Below, in pieces: positions 55,250 through 64,000 of a DNA stretch of 64,000 bases. Location of the stretch: contig JAMZAV010000310.1 in the NCBI GenBank assembly GCA_024449915.1, positions 1,178,001 through 1,242,000 on the forward strand, written 5' to 3'. The notes beneath the pieces are model-generated. The model saw only the letters and a program-made list of their open reading frames with translations, did not search any database and had not been told where the DNA came from. Positions within the stretch are counted from its first letter, which is position 1, and every line of letters starts with the position of its first letter. Made by a program: the position numbers and the translations under genes. The DNA comes from Sweltsa coloradensis. Lineage: Eukaryota; Arthropoda; Insecta; Plecoptera; Chloroperlidae.

Positions 55250-55340
55250 AATCTTTCCCGACCAGGGGAAAAAAACCCAGGTCTCCCTCATTTTGGGTAT
55301 AACGGCTCCTTATCCAACTAGACTAGGAAAAGCTTTCTTA
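55250..55340 (-). repeat. tRNA-like SINE remnant
   Basis: On the minus strand, TAGTCTAGTTGGATAAGGAG resembles an A box, and GACCTGGGTTTTTTTCCCC a decayed B box; the adjoining AATTTACAAAATCTTTCC recurs near 40480. Confidence 0.35.
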
Positions 55341-55491
55341 AGTCGTTGTTAGACGTGTGAGCGAGTCGTGTGACATAGATACTACGCACCCGTCAGGTCC
55401 TTGCAAAGTAAACATTTTTGTTGAAAACTAAACATACTTTTGATTCAATATTTAAATGACCTGCAAAACACGTATTATAGTGTTATTTTTG

Positions 55492-57066
55492 ATGACCTCC
55501 AAACCCGCCACCCAGATTTCAGAGCAGCCCACCATGAGCGAGCTGACTTGCTTGCCCGCTGACATAAAAAAGCTTCTCCGGGGGACCAAGGCTAATACCG
55601 CAGCGGGTCCAGACGGCGTTCCTGCAATCCTGCTAAAAACTCCCTGGAACGCTCTCCGCGACTCACTTGCCCACCTCTTCAACATCGCCCTTGAACAGGG
55701 CATTCCACGGAATGGAAAACGGCGTCTGTGGCACCGATCTACAAAGACGGCGACAAGAGAGACATAAAGAACTACCGTCCAATCAGCATCACCTCACTGG
55801 TCGGTAAGACGATGGAACGTTTTGTGAGAGACCGGACGAGCGAGTTCCTCGAGAGCCAAAACGTCATCCCTGCGGCGCAGCACGGCTTTCGACAGCGCCG
55901 TTCTTGCACCACTCTCCTAGCCGGCGCCATTGATGCATGGACGGCAGCGCTGGACGAGCATAGCGGAGCTCACATTCACTGTGTCTTTCTCGATTGGTCT
56001 AAAGCGTTCGATAAAGTGCCGCACGTGCGTCTACTATCCAAGCTCGAGCATTATGGCATTAAGGGCAATTTGCTTAGGTGGTTCGAGAGTTTCCTTGTCG
56101 GCCGCACGCAGTTCGTCCAGTTCAACGGCGAGCGCTCGGAATTCCGGGACGTGCCCTCGGGCGTCATCCAGGGAAGTGTGCTTGGCCCCCTGCTGTTTAA
56201 CGTCTTCGTAGCCGACCTCCCTACCCTCGGCAAGGATCTAAATGCTCCAGTACGCTGACGACGTCACCCTGTACTGCATCGTGGTCACCCAAGAGGATGC
56301 AGACGCCCTTCAAGCAGACCTAGACGACATTCAGATTTGGTGCGACAACAATGGCATGTCGCTCAACGCCCTCAAGTGCAAGATGATGGACATCACGCGC
56401 CGCGCGCACCCCACTATACTTCCTGTACACCATAGATGGTGTCCCACTCGAGTACGTCGACAAGCAGCGCCTCCTCGGAATGCACATCACAAGCGACCTC
56501 CGATGGAACGTTCACACCGATATTGTGCGGGCCAAGGCGGCGCAGGTGCTGGGTTTCGCGGCCCGCAATCTGAACGGGTGCACGCCGCGCATCAAGAGGA
56601 TGGCCTACCTGTCGTTAGTTAACCCACCATGACTTTCGGCCTCCCCGCATGGCACCCAACCACCATTGAGAACACTACCAAGCTTGAGAGGGTGCAGAGA
56701 AGGGCATTGCATTTCATACATGGCCGTAACATCCCCCCACCCTGTGACCAGAAGCAGGTTATGCCAATGACCATGCACCTGCAATACACCGATCTGGTGT
56801 TTTTTAAAAGATGCCTCAGTGGCGCCACTGATTTTGACGTGTGCGCGCGCATCAACCAGGGCCGCGTGTTGAGAGGCGACGATATTAGGCACCCCCGCCT
56901 CCAACCCCCTCCGGCTAAAGGAGTGCTCGGCCGACGTGCTTTTTCTTTTCGGGTTGTTAACCCATGGAACGACCTGCCGCCCGCCCTCAAAGACTGCCCA
57001 GTAAGTCATTTCCCTTCCATGTGTAAGGAGTACTTATGGGAGAACCAACTACAAGTGCCATGTTAG
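55492..57066 (+). pseudogene. Jockey/CR1-type LINE reverse transcriptase, 5'-truncated and frameshifted
   Basis: Pieces in three frames follow the LINE reverse transcriptase order: AAGPDGVPAILLK, IYKDGDKRDIKNYRPISITS, AAQHGFRQRRSCTTLLAGAI, HCVFLDWSKAFDKVPHVRLL, GVIQGSVLGPLLF, the catalytic YADD at 56251-56262, then DKQRLLGMHITSDLRWNVHT and a C-terminal part ending at TAG. Frame breaks near 55712, 56237, 56410 and 56622. GC-rich compared with the surroundings, suggesting a fairly recent insertion. No endonuclease part; not active. Confidence 0.88.
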
Positions 57067-57786
57067 TTTCACGTAATTTAGCAAGGCTCTTCGCGGCACG
57101 AGACTTCCACAAAGATATCAAGTGTTTTAGCAAAATATTTGCTAGCGTCGACGCCTTTTCTTGTTAAAAAATGTAATAACAACAAGGATAAACAACAATA
57201 AAAATAAGATTGAAAAAATGTCTAGATATTTTCACACTGACACAGTCCTATGCACGTAGAAAAATTAAAAAAATACTACACGGAAATGGACACAAATGTA
57301 TGAAAGTTTTCGTTTAATATCTAACATGTCTTTCTGGCGAGTCTCCGCCGACCCCCGTGAAGAACGGAGTGGGTCGGCATAGCCTACATCTAGGATAAAC
57401 TACCCATCGAGAAAACATCCTCGCAACGTTTTAGCTCGCGGTGGTTCATAAGATAGTTGTGTAGATGTCACTCGTAATGAATGTAGGTGTGTGAGTTGAG
57501 AACAACACAAAATTATGAATTTTTCTCGTAAATAGAATGTTCCGAACAAGTAGTGCTCCCGCAGTTCCGACTGGCCACAGGACACGGCGTTCTGCAGCAC
57601 CACCTGAGTCGATTTCAAATCACAAAGAAACCAGTAACTTGCAAACTACGTACATCAGGTTTTCAGGACAGAGCGCACCTCCTCAGCTGCGCTGCACTTA
57701 AATCTGACATTGACGCCAAATAACCTGAACGGGCCAGAAAAGGAAGCACATATTTATTGGATAGCTAGGAAGAAAAATGATTTAAG
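57067..57786. other. Intergenic, nothing recognised
   Basis: Moderately GC-rich around 57330-57660; no coding frame with family resemblance. Could include the promoter-side sequence of a neighbouring gene. Confidence 0.35.
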
Positions 57787-57954
57787 AAACAAGCTTTTGG
57801 CATAGGAAAAAAAAGTAGCTCAAAGAGTCCACAATGTTTTCTGAAAAGTTGCATTGTGCGCTTTACGATAAAAACAAGCTTTTGGCATAGGAAAAAAAAG
57901 TAGCTCAAAGAGTCCACAATGTTTTCTGAAAAGTTGCATTGTGCGCTTTACGAT
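57787..57954 (+). repeat. 83-bp perfect tandem duplication
   Basis: 57787-57869 and 57872-57954 are identical (both contain CAAGCTTTTGGCATAGG and GCATTGTGCGCTTTACGAT), separated by two A. Recent event or assembly artefact. Confidence 0.9.
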
Positions 57955-58293
57955 GTCAGTAGCTGGTCGCTGGGTCTGGCTTGGTGAACCACAGCCGGAA
58001 CACGTATCAATGTATCACAGACACATACTAGCACATTTTAAACGAATTACACATACCCTACAGTTTATTTTATATATTTTTTTAAAATAATTATTTAGAC
58101 CCTAGTTAGCTACCCTAGTTATCTGACGGTGGGTGCAAACAGAACAAGAAAATATTTATTTTCCTACATGTGATTTTTGAAAAGTACAAGAATAGGCCTA
58201 CTGCACTCTAGACCCTGAGCGTCCACCCACACGCAAACCTCAAAACTCACAATTATTGTTTAAGAGTCTTCACTAGACAATTATGACCTTGGC

Positions 58294-58682
58294 ACGCCCG
58301 TAAGCACTAAAATACAAATGTACAACGCTCTAGAGAAAAATTGAATCGACATGAATTCTAAAATGCACAAAACACAGATATTTTTATGCAGAAGAACATA
58401 ACAAACAGAATTACTTTATGTAATAAACCCTACTATTCACCATTGTTAAGTGTAAAGTCAACGCGGCGGGAACTACCTCTTCTTTTTCCCGTTGCGTCGA
58501 CTTTATGCGTAACAATGGTGTAAGCCTATAGTAGGGTTTATCACATACCTCAATTCTGTTTGTTGCACGTTCTTCTGCATAAAAATATCTGTGTCTTGTG
58601 CATTTTAGAATTTTCGTATGTCGATTCAATTTTTCTCCAGAGCGTTGTTTGTACATCTGATTTGAGTGCTTTCGAGCGTGCC
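58294..58682. mobile_element. Long hairpin element, about 180-bp arms
   Basis: Left and right halves are near-complementary around about 58480: for example GAGAAAAATTGAATCGACAT on the left pairs with ATGTCGATTCAATTTTTCTC on the right, and ATAAACCCTACTAT with ATAGTAGGGTTTAT. Loop centred on AACTACCTCTTCTTTTTC. Non-coding foldback. Confidence 0.8.
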
Positions 58683-58792
58683 GTGTACATTTCTGTCTCG
58701 TGAACGCTCTTTGATAAAATTTGAGGTAAAAGATAACAGGGTAAAAATATAACGCTGAGAAGATATTTTTGTAATTATTGTATTGTATTTAA

Positions 58793-59250
58793 CACCGCCG
58801 TCTGGATGTATGTAAGATACAAATTAAGCTGCTTGTCGTGGCTCGGATTTCCCCATGTTAAATGATTGACATGCAAAAGGCATAGAGCTTTGTCGGTCTG
58901 CCGCTAGATAGGGCTAGTTAAGGGGGGCGGAAGTAGATTTATTTCAGGTTTAGGATTGGGACTTTTGGACGGGCTTTTAATTAATGAATAATAAAGGTGT
59001 TAATTATATTTTTATTTAGTTGGAACGTTTTATATCAAGGAATTGTTTATTTTCCATGAATTATGACAACAAACTCAGGTAGGGAAAGGAAGTTTCACAG
59101 ATCTAGTTCCAGCTTTGAACCATAGATGGTGTTAGTTAAGGGGGGCATGAACTTCTTTACCGACTGAAAGTTCACTGAAAGTCATGACCAAATTTTGTTG
59201 AGCCATGACAAGCAGCTCATTTGTATCTTACATACATCCAGACGGCGGTG
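58793..59250. mobile_element. CACCGCCGTC element, 458 bp, perfect 8-bp target duplication
   Basis: Inverted ends of about 44 bp starting CACCGCCGTCTGGATGTATG; flanks GTATTTAA at 58785-58792 and 59251-59258. The superfamily is uncertain; 8-bp duplications suit hAT or P. Interior has no transposase. Confidence 0.88.
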
Positions 59251-59305
59251 GTATTTAAATAGGGCCTTTGAATAATTAAATGATAAGAAATTATCTTGTG
59301 AATAA

Positions 59306-59870
59306 GGCCCGTTTCCACCAAATGAATGCTAAACTCGAGTTTAACTAAGCTCCGCTTATCTTTAAACTTCAGTTTAAACCATGACCCATTCCACCACATT
59401 TTATTCACCTCCGTTTAGCTAAGCGGAGTTTATTTTGTAAGGATGTCTGTGATTAGTTCTAAAAAATCACGTGATTTTGTCTCCACGGTCAGCTGTTGAA
59501 CAAGACAGTGACGACACACTGACAACATAACCTATGAAAAATGAAAATACGTTCGCGTGGTACTAACTACTCGGAGAGTGAGAAAATCTTGCTGTTACAA
59601 GTTGTTGAACAGTATAAACACTATAAACAGGTATAGAGACGTAAATAAAACCGATTCCACATCGTCACATCGTCAAAATCACAGCTTGTTATATGTGAAA
59701 TCGAATATCGTACTGGCGGTGAGTCCAGTTTAAGTTGTTAAACTGCACCCCAGGTAGGGTTTAGTTTAAGCTCGGTTTAAACTCGAGTTTAGTTCTGGTG
59801 GAACGCATTTTCAAGCTAACCGAGGTTTAACAAAATTAAACTCGAGTTTAAGACTTGGTGGAATCGGGCC
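59306..59870. mobile_element. PIF/Harbinger element, internally deleted
   Basis: Ends GGCCCGTTTCCACCAA and, inverted, GGCCCGATTCCACCAA, with TAA target duplication on both sides (59303-59305 and 59871-59873). TAAACTCGAGTTTAA recurs near both ends. Confidence 0.85.
59541..59636 (+). pseudogene. Start of Harbinger Myb/SANT-like protein
   Basis: ATG-led 31-codon frame reads RSRGTNYSESEKILLLQVV, then EQYKHYKQ, the N-terminus of Myb/SANT-like DNA-binding proteins found in Harbinger elements. It ends at what would be an exon donor (CAG|gtatag). The rest of the gene is deleted. Confidence 0.55.
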
Positions 59871-60129
59871 TAAAGTATTACAAATTTAATTCTGACGATA
59901 AACAACTAAAAATTGAGGACGATGAGGAAATATTATTGTTATAATAATTATATATAGTAATGACATATGTAAATTTTATTTTGAATGTAAAATGAATAAC
60001 ATGTAATAATGTATTTTGCATGTAGAATTAAATATGCAAAATATCAGGTATTTTGTAAGTAGATTTAGAATTAGTTAAAGCATGTTTCAAGACTTGTACA
60101 AGAACTATGTATTTTTAAGTGAGCAATGC

Positions 60130-61115
60130 TTTTGCAATTGGCTTGTTCACTGCGACTTTTACTCACCACGCTGCGCTATTGTACTAACCCCCCACCGCCG
60201 TCTTGATGCCTGTAAAGGCAGATGTAGAGTGTAGACGGCGGTGATAGCCCAACTTGCGGGTGTCATGGCTGCTCATAGCTGTCAGCAACCTACTGTTTTT
60301 ACTGTCAGTTTGCATAGTTTTATGTTGAAAGCAAAATGCCCAATTGCTGTGTGTATTCGTGTAAGGAGAGAGGAGGGCATACTGTCGTGTTTATTACTAC
60401 AAATAAATACAATCACACATAATATACTGACAATTGTGTCTTTATTCGGCCTCCTGCCTACGTAACCTCTCTCATGTCAACAAATCAACACTGGCTAGGA
60501 CTAAGCCCTAGGCTTTGCTGAGGCGTATGCAAGTAGGGCCTAGGCCTATACTTGCTAATTTATAATACCATGATATTGATATGCCTAGGTCTACATCTTA
60601 TGCTGAAGAAAAGCCTAGGCCCTAGTAGCCTTATTCCAAGTAGGCCTAGGTCTAATCTCAATAACAGTGCTAGGCCCCAGGTTTAGACTTCAACGGCGCC
60701 ATGTGCTTTCAGCTCTTATTTTAATTTTCCTGTCGATCACGTTTTCATTGTTTAAAAGTTTAAACAAACAAAATATGCTATTGAATAAAATTACTTGAAA
60801 TAGGCCGTACGACTTCTTACGTAAAACCATTGATTAAAGAAGGAATGGTAAAACAATACGTAAACAAACAATCGAGGAAGCATACATATTTGACAATGCA
60901 GAGCCTGCTATACATAGTTTATTTCAAACACCGCCACGGTCTTACGGCAGGGTCCACTAGATACCTAACAAGCAGCTCGGAATAAGTATCCATTGGACCC
61001 TGGTTTTGGGGGTTAGTGCAGTGGCGCGATCTGCGTGGAGCTTTGCGTGAACAAGCCAATTGCTAATGAAATAAAACGCATTTGAATTGAATTGAATTGA
61101 ATTGAAGGCTAACTC
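60130..61115. mobile_element. Inverted-repeat element or LINE tail with GAATT tail
   Basis: GCAATTGGCTTGTTCAC near 60135 and GTGAACAAGCCAATTGC near 61050 are inverted, as are ACTAACCCCC and GGGGGTTAGT. The right side ends AATAAAACGC then (GAATT)n at about 61085-61107. Confidence 0.4.
60191..60243. repeat. Mini palindrome of the CACCGCCGTC family
   Basis: CACCGCCGTC and GACGGCGGTG 53 bases end to end; probably a solo derivative of the 58793 element. Confidence 0.65.
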
Positions 61116-62200
61116 TTTGCAACAAAGTAAGTATGGATGTCAAAAGTTATTTAGCCCTAGCCTATTAACATTCATGAAAAATTTGGTAGATCAGCAGACC
61201 TAATGATATTAAGCCTATGGTACCTACTAAAAATTCTGGCGGAATCATCAATACCTGAGCAAGTATATTTTATAATTTTAGTAGCATCAACCTCAGAGAC
61301 TCTTCTTAGAAGTACATAGATTTCTATTTAGCCCTAACTAAAGTTCCAGTCAAATTGGAAAGGATGTTATAAGGTGGGTGGGGTTTGTTCACGCGGTTGT
61401 TTGAAAAAAGGGTACTTAAGGTCTACTTTTGTGTGCTGCATGTGGTTATGGAGGCCGGTGAAGTGTCGCGAGGGGTGAGGGGCACTATCTGACCAGCCAA
61501 TTAGGAAACAATCTTGAAAAATCGTTTTTCTCAAAAAGCTGTGTTGTCGCATCTCCGTTCAGTCCGTCGTCACTTTACCTAACACAACGCACCATCATCG
61601 CGCTCGTTTCTGCGGAGCCAGTAGAAAGAGTAGATCTCGCAACACCGTGGGCAGTTTTCAAGTCGCACGCGTTGAAATGTTGCTCCGTCCACATTATCCG
61701 GTTTCGTTCCGACTTAAGGTGCCGGGAACTATAGTAGCTTGGTAGGCCCTACCTAGATGTCTGTGAGGGGTTGTGGGAGAAGTCAATATCGACAGCACAT
61801 TGAGTTACTGAAATTTGAAATTGCCCGCTATCGGACATTAACACTCAGTAGGTAGGGCCTACCTATTCGTTAGTTTTTTGTAAGACATAGATTTAAGCAC
61901 ATAGGCTTAGGCAGACCCACATATAGTGATGTAAAGGCAAAAAGTTTGCAATGAAAAGATTGAAAAGTTTTCACTTTCATGCAAACTTTTCACCAAGCTT
62001 GTGAAAAGTTTAAAATTTTTGAAAAGTTGGTAATAATGTACCTAGTTGCTACAGATCTACAGGTCTTGGAATACGATTCGGAATAGCTTTAAAGACCAAG
62101 TAGGCCTAATAAGGATACTGGAAATATTGCCACTTATAGGCCTATGACACTAAATTTTGAGTTTTGAAATGTGTTATGAAATGAAACTATGTACTGATTA
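61116..62200. other. Intergenic, nothing recognised
   Basis: AT-rich with scattered AGGCCTA motifs; a moderately GC-rich stretch (about 61540-61740) has no recognisable gene. Confidence 0.4.
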
Positions 62201-62205
62201 ATTAA

Positions 62206-63937
62206 TAATTGAATGGGCCAAGTCAATAAGTGCCCAAGTTACAAAAAATGCACAAATGAGTTAGAACCGCCATTGTATTCTCTAGGCATAGGGGCATCAT
62301 ATTAATGCAAGAAACACCCAAGTTCAAGCAGTTATAAGCCATTTAGGGCCCCAGGCGATGAAAACTTGTCTCAAGGCAATAACTGACCAAGTACGTGTTA
62401 CTTAAAGGTCATTTCTTGCATTGAGGTTGGCGATCATGGGACTGCTTTTGTGGATATTAACTACAGTAAGGAATCCTCCTCATCTCCTAGTCTTATTTTA
62501 TATTGTTAAACAAATAATTTAAGATACTATAATAATATATTTTGGATAAAATTTAAAAAAAATATGTATTTTGGGTAAAATTTAAAAAATATTTATGTAC
62601 ATAGGCCTATATTTTTATTTTTACATTTATTTTTCAAGTGACGTGATAGTTTATTGATATGCAAGGGGGGGGGGGGCTGCAAAGGGGTTGATGGAAAAGG
62701 CTTAAAACATGGTTTTATTCCTTAAAATGAAAAAAAGTTAATGCAAGAAATCAGTGGCGTCGGAACAGGGGGGGGCAAGGGGGGCATTGCCCCCCCCTAA
62801 CTTCCATGCCATGGGGGCATAGGGGGGCAGATTTTAGAGTTGAAAAATCAAGATTTTTACTCTACTTTTTGGGACAGCAACGTCGAATGATCCTGTCAAC
62901 AATTCATTTCCAGGAATAAACAACCCAACAATAGCAGAAATGTTAGGTTGGCTGACGTATCCCATGCCTGAACCGTCTATCCGACTATCTTTATAACTAG
63001 CCACCCGTATTGTATTGTGTGCTGGTCACTCAGTGGACACGACACGTAACTCAGACTCACGTCTAATCCAAACATCCCTTTGAATGATTTGCTAGAGTTA
63101 TTGGCAGACGCAAGTTGGGATTTGGTTCGCTCGTGTCGCATCGTTATGCGTTCACTGTTCACTGTTCAGTCATCTTTGGAATGGTGTAGCGACTGTGATT
63201 ATAGCGAAGTGGCAAGTGGGAAAGATTATTTATTTCTCTTAGAGTGTAAGTAGTGTAGTGTGAAGTGTAAAGTAAAGTGTAAGTGTGTGTGTAGTTTTTC
63301 GTGTTTAATGGTGTTAAATATTAAATTGAAATCGTAATTTTAAAAAAAATATGAAACGTACTAAACAGCCTTCAGTTAGTATTTTTTTTTTTAAAGAAGA
63401 GGGTAAAACAAAAAAAATTTCCCTGTATGCTTCGTCATTACATAAAAACAATGAGTTGTTATTTATTAAATGGGCCACTTCACGTTAATTTCTTGAGTTT
63501 TTAGATCGCAGATACTTGATGTAAAACATCGTTTACAGAGTCCGAGTGCTGTTAAAACATGACGAAATAACTGTAGTATAGTGAAATTTTTTTTTTTCGC
63601 CTTCGGCGAATAGGGCCTCTGGCGGCTGGGGCTTCGCCCCAGATCCCAGCTATACCCTACAAAATCTACCAATGGATTTCCCCCCCAACTTTCAAAACGT
63701 TCCGACGCGCCTGCAAGAAATGCCCAAGTGACAAGCTCAAGTCAATAACTAAAAGTAAAGTCAAAAAAATAAAAACCCTAAAATAATATATTGTTCGGTA
63801 CGGTATCTTAAGGTTAAGTAGTGTGCAATTTTGTATGCTTTTAAATTAAAAATTTGCTGCGTTATGTAGTTTTATCTATTTATCTCAGAATGTGGTCTTT
63901 GTAACTTGGTCAGTTATTGACTTGGCCCATTCAATTA
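62206..63937. mobile_element. Element with 24-bp perfect inverted ends, host of a hAT insertion
   Basis: TAATTGAATGGGCCAAGTCA and following bases at 62206-62229 are repeated inverted at 63914-63937. Without the inserted hAT it is about 770 bp. Internal ATGCAAGAAA / TTTCTTGCAT copies occur. Confidence 0.6.
62752..63713 (+). mobile_element. hAT element, internally deleted, 962 bp
   Basis: Perfect target duplication CAAGAAAT (62744-62751 and 63714-63721); ends CAGTGGCGTCGGAAC and, inverted, CAGGCGCGTCGGAAC; G/C-run subtermini. At 63351 an ATG-led frame reads MKRTKQPSVSIFFFKEEG, a typical start of TTF/ZMYM-type hAT transposases, then breaks off. Near the right end lies a hairpin CTGGGGC-TTC-GCCCCAG. 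Confidence 0.85.
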
Positions 63938-64000
63938 CTAACTAGTGTATGGATTTGTATACTGTTAGGCTACCTACATAACATTAGACATTGTAGGCAT

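Overview
This is a eukaryotic, intron-rich, AT-rich window. It most likely comes from an arthropod, probably an insect: the large gene is an N-cadherin of the arthropod CadN type, with calf-like EGF and laminin-G domains and a duplicated transmembrane exon. The species cannot be read from the sequence. There are no operons or bacterial features. Roughly the last 40 kb is dominated by transposon remnants.

Layout. (1) 1784-30195, plus strand: the 3' part of CadN. It has 21 spliced coding exons plus one alternative exon, stops at 26569, and is followed by a long putative 3' UTR ending near tandem poly(A) signals at 30177-30190. Joining the exons keeps one frame for 1442 residues. The upstream exons lie left of the window. 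Introns carry piggyBac-like, pogo-like, hAT-like and LINE remnants. (2) About 30.2-35.6 kb: LINE tail, direct repeats and a foldback element. (3) About 35.7-39.5 kb: exons with strong splice sites but no lasting reading frame, read as a candidate plus-strand long noncoding RNA; a possible minus-strand first exon lies within it. (4) About 39.5-44.6 kb: small transposons, a GTA microsatellite and a LINE fragment. (5) 44.67-53.58 kb, minus strand: the gene for the spliceosomal core protein SmB (SNRPB). Four coding exons are visible. The first exon, coding for the N-terminal Sm1 motif, was not found and is probably further right or outside. (6) About 53.6-64 kb: transposons, including a broken Jockey/CR1-type LINE, a Harbinger remnant, hairpin elements and a hAT element nested in another element.

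The most interesting item is a repeat family with five copies: one truncated copy in a CadN intron and four in SmB introns. Its units combine two tandem tRNA-like segments with a complete minimal hammerhead ribozyme motif. Two copies form a roughly 640-bp inverted repeat inside one SmB intron, and one of the ribozymes is in the sense orientation of SmB. A second recurring signal is the 16-mer ACCCGGCACCTCCACC, found nine times exactly and several more times with one or two changes, in differing contexts.

All functions are inferred from reading the translated sequence; no database search was run.
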